Source of the DNA: Clitopilus passeckerianus
Lineage: Eukaryota > Basidiomycota > Agaricomycetes > Agaricales > Entolomataceae
NCBI GenBank assembly: GCA_944990035.1
Contig: CALYLX010000133.1
Location: 62,001-126,000, forward strand
Reading direction: 5' to 3'
Length of the DNA: 64,000 nucleotides
Shown here: positions 21,125-31,746 of the stretch, in pieces
Numbering within the stretch: the stretch's first letter is position 1
Layout: every line of letters starts with the position of its first letter
The notes under the pieces: generated by a model
Seen by the model: the letters and a program-made list of their open reading frames with translations, nothing else
Databases searched by the model: none
Told to the model about the DNA's origin: nothing
Program-made: the position numbers and the translations under genes

Positions 21125-21839
21125 TCAAATCACGGTGTTATGCCTAGAAATTTGGGGCACCTCGGATGAGGGCTCCCATGATAAGTCCCAACATGGTAAA
21201 GTCTGCGCTGGCCCTTTTCTGACTTGCGTGTAGTGGCAGAATATCAGGATCAAAAGGATTAGGTGAAAGTCCTCTGAGGAGACCCAAGGTTCCACTGTTA
21301 CGGTAGATGCCTCTGACGCTTTGAGAACGTTGGTCCGATAGGTGTGAAATGTGACAACTGGTTCTAAATCGGCGACACCAGAACGACAGACGAAGATCTA
21401 CATATGAGTGTGCTTTTAAGCAGTGCTCCATGAACAAGCCGGTCTATAAATCATATACTCACCTTCCACGTTTTCGATTCCACATCGTAGGTTGTCCGCC
21501 ACTCCGTTCCGTCGATATTCCACCGTTTGGGATATAGTGAGCTGTTGGGGATTTGGTCATATTGAGGCGCCTCGCACCCTACGAAAATGAAACACACCTA
21601 AAGCCACTTTCATTTCCCCAGACGTAAGTCACTACATATTTTCTCCCACCGACTTCAAGTGATTCTTTCTTTGGTGTCCAATATATAGTACCAGTCCTTC
21701 CGTCCGAAGTTGTTACAGTAGTGTGATCTAGCTCCTCCTTCTTGTTCGGCCCGATGGTGAATGCAGTAGAAGGCCCTGGGCCAGTGATTACGGATTCGAC
21801 ATAGTCCGCCTTTTTGTTGAAGGTATACACGGTGCTCAT
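21125..21839 (-). CDS. DUF6593 family protein (copy 2), altered C-terminus
   Basis: 197-aa protein, exons 21598-21839, 21463-21541 and 21125-21397. It shows the family start MSTVYTFNKK, the strand pair TVTTSDGRTGTIYW, the RWNIDGTEW exon ending in TWK, and IFVCRSG at the head of exon 3. The hydrophobic helix FHLILLILIFCHY is present. After QVRK the frame gives an unfamiliar tail ending at 21125. One base shifted, the sequence reads ADFTMLGLIMGALIRGAPNF and stops at 21144, resembling the Gly-rich tail of copy 4. A one-base change in the AAAAGGG run is suspected, so the C-terminus could be mutated or a sequence error. Confidence 0.7.
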
Positions 21840-22492
21840 CGGAAATAAGGAGAATCGCTGATGGACTCGGGATGCGCCACAAAGCATCGATGAATTATGT
21901 ATATTTCCCATTCCCGGTCGATCCCAGAAACAGTGAGTCGGCTTTTAGTGGAGTCCAGGGCCGGTCGTCTGCATAATTTTTGAACGAGAGAAAGCTAGGT
22001 ATGGTGGGAGCATAGGACAGTTGGGATTATCGCGGGCTCCATTAAGGGTTTGAAACCTTTTGATTCAAATCCGCCTCGCAGAAAGTTAGGACAGGGTTGT
22101 TGTGCGAGAACCCCTCGTACGCACACGATGGAAAAATAGCCTAGGAACATGTTGTGTATACTATTCAGTGATCGTTCCCGGGACTAAACCCTGAGACCGT
22201 GACGAGCCTCATCCGACATGTAGTCCTATCAAGCTCACTGGACTTCACAATGTGCCATGTTCAGAGAGAATCATTCAAGTGAAATTCCCAGATGGATTAC
22301 TCCCGGATAGGCGTAGTTACAGTATATTGTTCGTTAACTCATGGCAATCCCGAACGACGAGCCCCGTAAGCACCTCGGAGGGCAGATCAAGGGAAAGCCG
22401 AGTTCTCACATCCAGTGAATGATAGATGTAATACAAGGCACAAAAAGATACAGAAGCTCCGAGAGAGAACGAATCTAACGCCAGGCCAGGCA
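21840..22492. other. Intergenic; no gene seen
   Basis: 650 bp between two minus-strand DUF6593 genes. Nothing recognised beyond promoter space. Confidence 0.5.
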
Positions 22493-23196
22493 TCAATACG
22501 TGGATTTGATCCCAACGACTCCCATAGCAGCGCTTTCGGAGAAACCAGGAGTAATGCTGCGAAGTTGGGTGTAATGCGAGCATAAGACAATCAAGATGAG
22601 CGTCAAGAGGGTATCTTGAGAAATCGCGCTTTCAACTTCGATTGTAGCGGGTTCCGAAGAAGACAAGAAGAACTTGGACTTGTATTCATGAAATGTCAGG
22701 GTGGGCTGATCCTCCAAGGTTCCGTCGTGTATGACGAAGATCTGGATGAATAAAGATGAATAAGTGATGGTTTGAGAATATTTTGAATCCAATTGACACT
22801 GATTCACGTACCTTCCAGGTCCTCCGATGTTTATCATAGACGGTTTGATATTGATTTCCTGCGATGTCCCAGCGTCTACTATACGAGGAACCAAAATAAT
22901 AAATTTCTACCAGATCGACCATGTACCAGAGAAAGATTGACATACTCGGAACCTGTTGCTTTCGTCCTAACATCTGCTAAAGCATAACTCCTTCCGCCAA
23001 ACTCTATAACTTCTTCCCCGATCCTCCATTGGATGGCGCCCCTATGGCCGTCGCGATCCTCCACAGTGGTAGATTCCAAGTGGTTGTCGTCAATCCCGAA
23101 GGACTTGATAGTGAATTGCTCGTATGCAGCCTTACTCTCGAGGTTGGCATGAAGGTAGTGGGATTTGTTGCTGAAGGTGTATTGGGTGGGCGCCAT
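22493..23196 (-). CDS. DUF6593 family protein (copy 3)
   Basis: 188-aa protein, exons 22946-23196 (251 bp), 22812-22878 and 22493-22741. Landmarks: MAPTQYTFSNKSHYL, GAIQWRIGEEVIEFGG, RRWDIAGNQYQTVY...TWK, IFVIHDGTLEDQPTLTFHEYKSK, and a hydrophobic helix LLTLILIVLCSHYTQL. It is the closest relative of copy 4 at 24469, with which it shares the MAP start and the VESAISQ/VESSLSQ block; the two are tandem. The chain ends MGVVGIKSTY, not the Gly-rich end of copy 4. Confidence 0.76.
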
Positions 23197-23766
23197 ATTT
23201 AAGAAGGCAGGGATAATTGAGACTGCAGAGGATGGCAAGTCTTTTATATGGCACGACTGATGATCTGGATCAAATCATGCCGTACGCAGTCGTTACAAGA
23301 ATAACAGATCCCGTGTACAACATACGGAAGACAATTTGGGAGAGAGGGGCCGGGGGTTTGAAGTGGCGTTAACCAGGGAGCATTTCAACATGATTCTAGC
23401 TGCGCAAGTGTTGCCGTGTCGATGACGGTTGATGGGATTGATGTCGGTCGCCAGCTTCTTCATCCCGATGATAGGTGCACGAGGTCCTAGTCTCCCAGAG
23501 CATTCTCCAGAAGAAAGCGACTCTAGTGGGGATTCGGTCCCATCACTTAATCGATCCCATGGCTAGGACGCCAAGCACGCCCCTAACGTTCTTAAGCAAT
23601 GCAAGCACTTGAGGCCCCTCGACTACGACACCTCGCTAACGCAAAAGGTCGTGGAAAGCCCAAGATACGTAGATCACGGAAGAGTTTTATTTTTAGCCAG
23701 AGAAGCGATCAGATTTTGCTGTGCGTAGCATATGATCTATTATGACGGGAAGCAGAGAATGTGACA
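23197..23766. other. Intergenic; no gene seen
   Basis: 570 bp between tandem DUF6593 copies 3 and 4. Nothing recognised. Confidence 0.5.
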
Positions 23767-24469
23767 TTAGAAGGATCCAAGTCCTCCGAGTCCGCCAACG
23801 ATTCCCCATGCAAAAGCATCACCACCGCTAGGATTCACGTTCGGTAGTTGGGTATGGTGAGTGCATAAAACGATCAAGATAAGCGTCAAGATCTCTTCTT
23901 GGGAGAGGGAGCTTTCTACTTCGATCGTCGCTGGCTGCGTCGAAGACTTGAAGAGTTTCGATTCGTACTTTTGAAAAGTCAGAACCGGTTTTTCGTCCGG
24001 GGTTCCGTCTCGTACAACGAAGATCTGGAAGGCGATCGTTAGAAGCTTTCGAGTTTAAATTGGCTTGAGGGCCTGATCCACCTACCCGCCAGGTCTTGTC
24101 TTCATAGTGGGTCTGATATTGCTTCCCTGCAATATTCCACCGCCTCCTGTGCAAGGAACTGGAAAGGCGTCAATTAGATCAATCCAGTGAAGGAGCCTAG
24201 TCAGAGCGAGTTTCGTACCCAGGGCCTGATTCTCTGATTCTGACTTCCGCTACGGCGTAATCGTTTCCACCGACCTGTATAACTTCTTCCTTCCTCTTCC
24301 AATGAATGACTCCTTTCTGGCCATCTGGCGCCGCCACAGAGGTATGATCAAGGTGTTTTTTATTCTTCCCGAAGGACGTGATCGTAAACTTCTCTGACGT
24401 AGCCGTAGCCTTCAAGCTTGCTTGAAGGTAACGGGCTTTGTCGGTGAAAGTGTATTGAACGGGGGCCAT
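23767..24469 (-). CDS. DUF6593 family protein (copy 4)
   Basis: 189-aa protein, exons 24219-24469 (251 bp), 24086-24146 and 23767-24024. Landmarks are MAPVQYTFTDKARYL, GVIHWKRKEEVIQVGG, RRWNIAGKQYQTHYEDKTWR, IFVVRDGTPDEKP and the helix EEILTLILIVLCTHHTQL. It ends in a Gly-rich, possibly membrane-associating tail (FAWGIVGGLGGLGSF). Exon 1 has exactly the same length as in copies 3, 5 and 6, which supports the splice model. Confidence 0.77.
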
Positions 24470-25325
24470 TTCAGTAGGATGTCAATATTGGCGATAGGTG
24501 AGTTCGTTTATGGTGTGCAACCCTTTTAAATCTTCTGAAAAACGTATACGAAGACAGTTCAGGTGAATACTCCAGAGGAGCGGTTACCAGGTATGACGGA
24601 ACAGCATCACCTTGGCGGGAGCTTCTAAGCTGTGCAATTGTTAACAACAAACATTGGGAGGGTCCTATCAGTCGGCAAACCCCCAACCTGTGTTTGAACG
24701 GACGAGAACTGTGCAGAAGACTTCAAGGAATCCTCGGACAACTATACCTCCAGGGATAATTCGGGCCTTGCGCTTCACCGATGTCTCAAGCCGGTCTCAA
24801 GCTACAAGCGCGTTGAACAACGAGACAACGAGCAAGCAATACCAGTCCGGACAAAATTGAGTGGTCGCAATTGTTCCGTTGCGCAGTAAAAAAGGCTGTG
24901 CACCAATCATCGGCGATTGGGCAGAGGGCCCGACTGGCCGTACAGAGGTGAAAGCCACATGGACGTCAAGCCCGCTATCTGATGGCACTGATGTTGTGTA
25001 GAACTACAAGATCAACTGTTCACTCCGGAGCTTGGTAAAAAGAACGTCCAAATTACACCGATCTCATTGGTGAACTTCAGGTAAATGGATAGGTACAGCT
25101 TGATCTACGTGTACCAGATTCAGCTGAAGGATCTTGGGCGTGTCGCCATTGGATACCCTGGCCATTGTGAATTTGAAAGAACCGTAATGCGTGGGTTATT
25201 CAACTCACTTCGCAGTAAATACGACTTTCGTCCGGTTCTGAGCAGGTCCCACCCGTATCCTGAATTTCAGGGACCGCGTGACCGTAAACATCCCAGCTAC
25301 GATTCCTGACTGCAACAAGACCCAG
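24470..25325. other. Intergenic; no gene seen
   Basis: 855 bp between a DUF6593 promoter and the 3' end of the small protein at 25326. Nothing recognised. Confidence 0.5.
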
Positions 25326-25637
25326 TTAATTAAGGAAATTACGGTCTACAGGGAATAGTTGCACCTCTTTCCCACTAGTATCCTGCTTTGAAGGAACCTC
25401 AACCATGTCTGCCCATTCCATGTCGACTCTCTGTGCCGCAAAAGCACGACCCTGTAGTTCCTCCTTGAACGAGTCCAGCTTTATGGACTCAAGATTCGCG
25501 ACGATCTGGGCATCAGCTGCAAACGCCGAATCAAACGAAGTCTTGAATTCTGCCTCTTCTGAATTCGAGGAGGCAGTATAAAGGGCAGTTATTTGTCCTT
25601 TGAACCAAGCTGCGAGCTGGTCATTCGAGTTGCTCAT
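25326..25637 (-). CDS. Small conserved-looking protein of unknown function
   Basis: Single-exon 103-aa frame. I start it at 25637 (MSNSNDQLAAWF); an upstream in-frame ATG at 25691 would add 18 residues. It is acidic and predicted mostly helical (ITALYTASSNSEEAEFK, SFDSAFAADAQIVANLESIKLDSFKEEL), ending in a short strand-like segment (VQLFPVDRNFLN). There is no signal peptide and I recognise no catalytic motif. Size and the middle block recall SnoaL/NTF2-like cone proteins, but I cannot confirm this. It lies 240 bp after the RRP46 gene on the same strand. Confidence 0.55.
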   Translation of the reverse strand: MSNSNDQLAAWFKGQITALYTASSNSEEAEFKTSFDSAFAADAQIVANLESIKLDSFKEELQGRAFAAQRVDMEWADMVEVPSKQDTSGKEVQLFPVDRNFLN

Positions 25638-25877
25638 GGTGGTAACGGAGAAAGCGTGTGGAAGTGATGTCATTTCAAAGCTATTGTACATGGCTGATCG
25701 TACACAGCCACACGGTTCCAGCCATTCAACTCAAAATCTTCGGCGTGATGAGCAATTTGGCAGAATAATGCCGGGTAGAAAGCGTCTTGTTAGGTTTATG
25801 GAGGATCATAGTGGCCTAAAGATTCAGGGCAAGTCAGAGATGTGGACGGAAAAGGGGCTGTGACAATAATTTCACCT

Positions 25878-26708
25878 TCAAATCTCCATTTTATCATCAT
25901 CACCTTCTTTTTCCTCGTCGGAATCATTCTCATTCTCTTCCCCTTCACTTCTTGATCCATCCGCTTCGCCTGTCGTCGCCGCTCCGAGGTCTCCACCTTT
26001 CCCGCCAATTGCCTCAAAGAGTGCCCGGTAGACCTTCCCGGCGGACCGGAGAGCAAGGGCCTTCGCTTCGTTGAGGCTTGCTTCTGTGAATGTTTTCCCA
26101 GCAGACGCCTTCCAATTCGTCCAAACACATCTCCCCTCCACCCGCCCAGCCTTCTTCGACGTGAACATGAGCGCGAAGCACCCGTGTGCCGCAAATCTTG
26201 TGACCGGTTCGGTCCGTTCGTCGGGGTCAACGACATATCCGTCCTTGCTCTCCTTCTGGCCAATGGCGACCGCACACACTATACCCTGCATAGGTATAGA
26301 GCCCGCATTGAGAAGAGCGGCTGTGCCTGAGTTAATGAAGGCAGCTATCATGGCATCCTCGTTGGATGGCGATGATGGGACCAGTGCCTGCGCTACCAGC
26401 TGGACGAGACTTCGGGGACTCTGCCAGAGTATCAGAGACGGCTCCAGTAGCTGTCTCAACGTGACTCCAAGGGTTTTCGCATCCGTTGCTGGGACATTGG
26501 CCAGTGGCCGAACCGAAACTTCGAACGTGGCTTGAGAGGCGTTTTCAACAGCTAATCGAACCTCAATTGGTCCACTGATTGAGCTGAGAACGCTTGGCCC
26601 AGCTTCGCCAAAGGTGAACCTTGCTGATCCATCGACGCGTGCTAGACCATCGAAGGAGATTTTGAGAGGCCGTAGCTCATCGTCTTGTCGTCCGTCGCGA
26701 CGAACCAT
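25878..26708 (-). CDS. RRP46: Exosome complex component RRP46 (RNase PH-like)
   Basis: Single-exon 276-aa protein of the RNase PH fold. Landmarks: RVDGSARFTFGE near residue 25, SSISGPIEVRL, FEVSVRPLANVP, then the second half with LVQLVAQAL, AAFINSGTAALLNAGSIPMQGIVCAVAIG. Rrp46 is one of the six RNase PH-type subunits of the catalytically inactive ring of the RNA exosome, which processes and degrades RNA in nucleus and cytoplasm. The phosphorolytic residues of bacterial RNase PH are not evident, as expected. A long acidic tail (GEENENDSDEEKEGDDD) extends past the usual end of about 225-245 aa. It is intron-free in a window where almost every gene is split. Confidence 0.82.
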   Translation of the reverse strand: MVRRDGRQDDELRPLKISFDGLARVDGSARFTFGEAGPSVLSSISGPIEVRLAVENASQATFEVSVRPLANVPATDAKTLGVTLRQLLEPSLILWQSPRSLVQLVAQALVPSSPSNEDAMIAAFINSGTAALLNAGSIPMQGIVCAVAIGQKESKDGYVVDPDERTEPVTRFAAHGCFALMFTSKKAGRVEGRCVWTNWKASAGKTFTEASLNEAKALALRSAGKVYRALFEAIGGKGGDLGAATTGEADGSRSEGEENENDSDEEKEGDDDKMEI

Positions 26709-27287
26709 GTTTGCGGAGGGCAGAAAGGAAATTTTGATGATCGGACCGTTCGGACCGTAGAATTCTGGCGATTGCCGAGAAATGCTTGGCAGGTCGAGGC
26801 CTCAATGGTGGCTGTGATCTATGTGCTGGTTGCTTTCTGCCATCACGGCTTCGCTCTCAATGCCATCGGTGATTCTCATCGCGACATTTAGGCTTCCGAG
26901 GTCCATCCAGACAAATACCTTCGAGGCTTTTGGAAGCCGCTATCTGCAGCCTACTTCCTTCCTGATATATCAAGTTTTATTACCCCGTGGTTTCTAGAGA
27001 TTCTCGTCCTTTCACAGGCAACAATTTCGTCAAGAAGCACCAGTATGTTTGACAGCACGGAGAATTTACGCAACGAGGTTTGAGCAGAAGTTTCCAGATC
27101 TACTCGGGATGCTGGTCACCTGGCATAATTCTTCTCATCTTGAGCCCTCATGACCTTCCACGGTTGCTTTCGTCCGCGTTTGCCCACGATCGATGGGTCA
27201 AAGTTTTGTTCTCCCTCTCCACTTATAAAACGAGGTTAAAGTCTATCAAAATCTTGGAAGTTTGTCTACTTCCTTCTAACAGTTGAG
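26709..27287. other. Divergent intergenic region
   Basis: Promoter space between RRP46 (minus) and the KNH-like gene (plus). A TATAAAA near 27225, within CACTTATAAAACGAGG, lies about 60 bp before the ATG at 27288. No gene seen. Confidence 0.5.
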
Positions 27288-27783
27288 ATGATAGCACGCT
27301 TCAGGTGAGGCGTCTTCAGCTCGGTTCAAATATCCTGCTCACCACAGATTGTTAGCCTCATAACTACTCTCGTGGCAGCTGCAGCTGCACTCAAAATCCA
27401 ACCGCCTGTCAACCCACATGTTGGCTCGCCGATTGACGTCATATGGACAAATGCCGCTGGAGATCCACCCTCCTGGACCCTGTTCCTTATGAACATCAGC
27501 ACCTCATTCGACCTCAAAGCTAACTTCGGCGTCGTCGATCCTCAGCCTCAAACTGTCACTGTCACTCTTCCAAGCCATCTCGTACCGCAGTGAGTTAGGT
27601 CCTCCCTTCATCCGAGGGTTAGCTAAAGATATGTTCCAGCGACGATTATGTCCTTTACGCCGTGAATAACACGTATGTTTCCATCCCTCTTCCATTCCTT
27701 AACTTTTCTGATTGATTCCTAATAGCAACTGGGATTGGGTATTCGCCTCCAGTGGACGGTTCGAGATTTTCCCTCCTGTTTGA
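27288..27783 (+). CDS. Short secreted KNH/Kre9 N-terminal-domain-like protein
   Basis: 113-aa protein in four exons: 27288-27304 (17 bp), 27356-27589, 27640-27672 (33 bp) and 27726-27783. The tiny first exon and exon 2 join to a signal peptide (MIARFS then LITTLVAAAAA). The mature domain has PVNPHVGSPIDVIWTNAAGDPP, SWTLFLMN, VTVTLPSHLVP, YVLYAVNNTNWDWVFASSGRFEI, the strand pattern of the KNH-like/Ser-Thr-rich GPI-anchored family (PF10342). Relatives usually carry a long Ser/Thr tail and a GPI signal; here the stop comes straight after the domain (IFPPV), so it would be secreted free. It is probably cell-wall associated. Acceptor choice at 27355 (GTTAG) is the only one that keeps the frame. 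Confidence 0.72.
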
Positions 27784-28174
27784 TACGCCTTGCGAGCTCT
27801 GAGGTCCACACTTTGCTGTCTGTGTACACCGACGATCCGATTGTATCCCTACACTCCTTCTCGCCAATACGACTTGATTGAGTGCTTTGTGCGATGAAAC
27901 TGGCGCACGTTTCTAGTGACATGTGGCGAGCGATCGCTACAGTCAGAGAGCTAACGTCCTAGGGTACAGCCTTCCGTGCAGCGCCCAAGATGCCACTACC
28001 CTGGGAATGGTTAGGATGTCTAAGAGTAACCTAAACCCCTGTCGGAGGCGTCCCAGCGCCCTCCAAAGTGAAGATGTATATCAACTCATTGAATGTATGC
28101 TATTCGGCTCGCTTCTTCTGCACATGGTATAAAGTGAGCTTGCCTCGAGCCACGCTGAGCTTCACATTGACCTC
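27784..28174. other. Intergenic, promoter of DUF6593 copy 5
   Basis: No gene seen. TATAAA at 28128-28133 lies 47 bp before the ATG at 28175. Confidence 0.5.
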
Positions 28175-28880
28175 ATGGCCGCACTAATGTTCAGCAAGAA
28201 GCTGCTCAAGGGAAGTCTTGACTCACCTCAAGCGAACGTACAATCTTATACAATCAAGACCAAGCTACGATGGTGGGACAATGAACGCAAGACGACCACC
28301 TTGACCCCGAAGTCACCGGGAAGTTTTGAGGCTGTGATCAACTGGAAGAAGGATGAGTTCCGTCTGGGCGAGACGATCCGGCCGTGCAAGGATTTGAAAA
28401 CCATACCTGGGAAACTCGTGAGCAAGTAAGCCTTCGACTCTTCCTGCTTGTCTCACCCCTGAAATGTCATAGTGTTCGCGATTGGCAATGGCTCGGGCCA
28501 GATCGAGTGTATACACTGGCTTATGACAAGCATCTCTGGACCGTACGTGCGTTTGATAATTCCTCGAAATATCGACTAATTACACGACGCAGGCGACTCG
28601 GAAGGGTACAAACCATCTGAGTGTCAAATTCACTGTCGGAAAGTCGCATGCATTCAAAGCCAATGAACCGTCGACAATCGAGTTCACTCCCGATGTGCGG
28701 TCTGAAGAGGTGATCTTCTTGATCCTCGTTATGATCTATTCGGAGACAAGGAGGAAAGACAAGATAGTAAGCGTTATACATTTGACCAAAGTTTACTAAT
28801 CTAACCAACGCTGTCCTCAGGAAGGAGCTGTTTCTGGTGGCCTCGGTCTTCTAGGGTGCTTGGCTTCCTGTGCACAATAG
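28175..28880 (+). CDS. DUF6593 family protein (copy 5)
   Basis: 184-aa protein, exons 28175-28425 (251 bp), 28473-28542 (70 bp), 28593-28766 (174 bp) and 28821-28880 (60 bp). It belongs to a subgroup with a fourth exon, shared with 29380, 30305 and 36153. Landmarks are LMFSKKLLKGSLDSPQ, SYTIKTK, FEAVINWKKDEFRLGE, WQWLGPDRVYTLAYDKHLWT and the helix EEVIFLILVMIYSETRR. Exon 4 adds a small Gly/Leu/Cys tail (GGLGLLGCLASCAQ). The matching 70- and 174-bp exons of the copy at 29380 confirm the structure. Confidence 0.75.
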
Positions 28881-29379
28881 ATGTATCCCTCTTCAGTACG
28901 TTGGTCACATGTCAAATGTAATATGGCGCTCGGAGCGAATTGACGACCTTCCTGAGCCTCGAACTCGATTCTGTGATAAAGCTTGCGCCCCATCAGGAAA
29001 ATGACGGCTCCAGATGACAAGATGCTGATCAAACGAGTGGTTCCAATACCTGAACGACGACCTTCTATTCCTAATTGAATTGGGCGTGTTTTGGAAAGCT
29101 TGGACGAGTCGCCATTCACCCTCGTGGTGCTAATCTACTCGGCGATCTGCCAAGCAACGCTGTACTGTATTCATCCCAGAGCGTTCTGAATTTCAGACTG
29201 ACAGGTTGCCCGGTTTCAGATTGGCAGTGTCGTGAAAGAACCATGGCGTGCCTTCACCGCCACCGCGCTGGGGTGCTGCGGCTCCCAAACCGAAATCCAA
29301 TGCATCGCCCGGGACGGGTTATAAAAGCCACACATATTGGTTCCAGATTCATTCAAGTCTGTGTCGATTCTGCCCCACT
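28881..29379. other. Intergenic, promoter of DUF6593 copy 6
   Basis: No gene seen. TATAAAA at 29320-29326 is 54 bp before the ATG at 29380. Confidence 0.5.
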
Positions 29380-30080
29380 ATGTACTCGTTTACCTTCAGC
29401 AAGGAACTTGACAAGGGCAACCTTGTCCCTTCCCACCCGACAAATATACCAAGTTATAGCATCAAGACAAAGAAAAGCTTGTTAGATGATTCAAGAAAGC
29501 GTACAGAGCTCATCCCCACGGGGAACGGCTTATGCGGGACTATATTATGGAAGGATAAAGCCATGGTAATCGGAGGGAGGCAACAGAAGTTTCAAACAAT
29601 TTACGACAAATCACTCTGGTCGGGGAAAGAGTGCGTATCCTCTCAGTATCTAAACCGGATAATTACTGAACCAGCGCATAGCGCGAAAGAATGGCGTTGG
29701 AATGAACGGGGAAATCACTATACTATCGACTTCAAGGATAACGTTTGGACGGTAGATTCACAATTACCTCGAGGATATTTGGTGTTCAAATTGCTTGAAG
29801 GCGACTCTGAAAGGTGGCTCGCAACCTTGTGCTATCTTCACCAGGAAGAAATCTCATATGCTCAGCGACTCGGAGCCAGCAAACATTCGATTCCTGACAG
29901 GCCTTTCTGCGGAGGAGGTAACCTTCTTGTTGCTGGCGTTCATCTATTCCGAAATTTCACGAAAAGAGGGGAAGGTATGGAATCTTGTCCGACTTTATTC
30001 GCCATTATACAGGACTGAGCTCTCTACAGACGGAAGAATTGATGTCCGGAATAGGCGAAATTGTGGCAGAGGTCATCTAG
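29380..30080 (+). CDS. DUF6593 family protein (copy 6)
   Basis: 181-aa protein, exons 29380-29630 (251 bp), 29682-29751 (70 bp), 29801-29974 (174 bp) and 30030-30080 (51 bp). Landmarks: MYSFTFSKELDKGNL, SYSIKTKKSLLDDSRKRTELIP, GTILWKDKAMVIGG, WRWNERGNHYTIDF...VWT, and FLTGLSAEEVTFLLLAFIYSE. The last exon encodes TEELMSGIGEIVAEVI. It is the intact relative of the two damaged copies at 30305 and 36153, with which it shares the KRTELIP and SEPAN-type blocks, and served here as the reference for calling their lesions. Confidence 0.77.
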
Positions 30081-30304
30081 CATCACCTCGCGCTGCTCAT
30101 GGTGTCATCATGCCAGTGTCCGGCCTCGAGGAATCGATTCAGTTGGGAAGTACATTTGGAGGACGTGAAATAGTGACATATGACGACATGAATCGATGAG
30201 AAATTCTAAATAAATAGGCATGATTGATCGATACGGCCGCCATTTTAGGATACGACTCCAGGCCGGTATGAGGCTGAAATAGAGCAAACCCAACCTAGGC
30301 TTAG

Positions 30305-30718
30305 TACGAAGAATTGGCATTGGAATGATTCGAGCCGTCCTTATACCGTCAAAATATGACGACAATACTTGGAGAGTGCGTGCCCCTAGTTCCATGGTTG
30401 CCCAATCCTAATCGTACACACAAAGGCAACGCCAAAAGGGAGCTCCGATCCCTGCGCTATCTTCACTAAGAAGAAATACCATCTAATTCGAAGCACGAAA
30501 CCCGCAGATGTTCAATTCCTAACTAGCCTTGCCGATGAGGAGACAGTTTCTTGCCCCCAGTGTTCATCTATTCAGAAACTGCGCGAGAAGAGAAGTCGCT
30601 ACGTCAAGTTCTTCAACAGTCAAGTTTATAGGTGAGGTTGCCACTGACTTCTTTGCAGACGGGAGACATCGAAAAGGCCTCACTTGCGTTTGATCTTGCC
30701 ACAGGCATTGCGCAGTGA
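30305..30718 (+). pseudogene. DUF6593 pseudogene lacking exon 1 (copy 7)
   Basis: Only exons 2 to 4 remain. Exon 2 (from 30305) encodes TKNWHWNDSSRPYTVK and then has an extra base giving TGA. Exon 3 encodes ATPKGSSDPCAIFTKKKYHL...VQFLTSLADEETV and then loses one T, so FLPPVFIYSETAREEK lies in another frame. Exon 4 encodes TGDIEKASLAFDLATGIAQ and stops at 30716-30718. No exon 1 can be found between 30081 and 30300. It is the closest relative of the locus at 36153 and stands at the equivalent place beside a CFEM-GPI gene. Confidence 0.72.
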
Positions 30719-30905
30719 GAGACCTTCAGTTTCTTGGTCAAGCCTTTTAGAATGATATCCTTCCTATACCCGTATAATTGTTAACACCCAAACTTAATTG
30801 ACTGACGTGCGTGTTGGCGTCTGATGAGTCAGGCAAAGATACTCTAGTAAACCCACATAATGGTGTTGAGCGATACAACAATGTCTACTATCAGGTTTGT
30901 CACGC

Positions 30906-31746
30906 TTAAAGACCAACCAGATTCCAGGCCGATAAAATGCCAGCAATTCCTCCCGATAAATGTAACATAGGCAAGTTGGGCAGAGCCAAGTTCGTCTGAG
31001 TGCTTCCGGTGACACCACTCGTACTAGACCCTCCAGATGTAGCAGGCTCGGGTGTTGTCGCGAGTAGTGTCGGTTGGCCAGTAGGGCTAGATGGTGTACT
31101 GACACTAGTACCCGTTGCGGTGGTGCCCGAACCAGGCGGATTGGAAATGGGTACAGGAGTAGGGTTGGTCAGAGTCGAGTTCGTCTGAGTACTACTGGGG
31201 GCAGCATTTGTAATGGACCCTCCAGCCGTAGCAGGCTTGAATGTTGTCACGAATGTCGTCGGTAGGGGCGCAGGGCTGGATGGTGTATCAACACTAGTAC
31301 TTGTTCCGGTGGGAATAGGTGGAGTAGTAGTTGGAGTGATTGCCACTGAACGTTATAAAGTCGTCAAAAGAGACTCGGAGAATGCGATGCAGAATGCAAA
31401 TGAACGTACGTGGTCGACATTGCCCCTTCTGGAGTTGGAGTGCCTCCTTTTGCTCCTCTCCCGTACACTTTTTCTGCAGACAAGCGGTTGCTTTGGATTG
31501 AATTTTGGCATTCCCGCATTCGCAGGTGGTATTTTGGCTGTTGATCCCGTTAATCACGTCAAAGGAGAACAGGGTTTCAGATGCAGCTTACAACATGCAG
31601 CCGTTCTGCTCGGCGATTGGCTGTACGCAGGTAACGATGCAGGGGCTGACAACTTGTGCGCAGACCGTGATTGCTAACGATGAAAGGAGAAAGAGGCCAA
31701 GAAAGAGCCTCGAGGCTCTCATGGGTGATTGGCTGACGCTGAACAT
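30906..31746 (-). CDS. CFEM-domain cell-surface protein with GPI-type C-terminus (copy A)
   Basis: 240-aa protein, exons 31592-31746, 31410-31537 and 30906-31345. A signal peptide (RLFLGLFLLSSLAITVCAQ) is followed by a CFEM domain, C-x3-C-x9-C-x6-C-x-C-x11-C-x4-C-x15-C, split by an intron before QNTTCECG. There is no Asp before the C-x-C pair. A Ser/Thr/Pro-rich stalk of about 120 residues contains two imperfect repeats (TPSSPAPLPTTFVTT... and TPSSPTGQPTLLATT...), each ending STQTN. The end is a hydrophobic helix (LSGGIAGILSAWNLVGL) after small residues, as in GPI-anchored wall proteins. The likely place is plasma membrane or cell wall. The shorter copy at 37057 has the same first two exon lengths and one stalk repeat. 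Confidence 0.82.
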
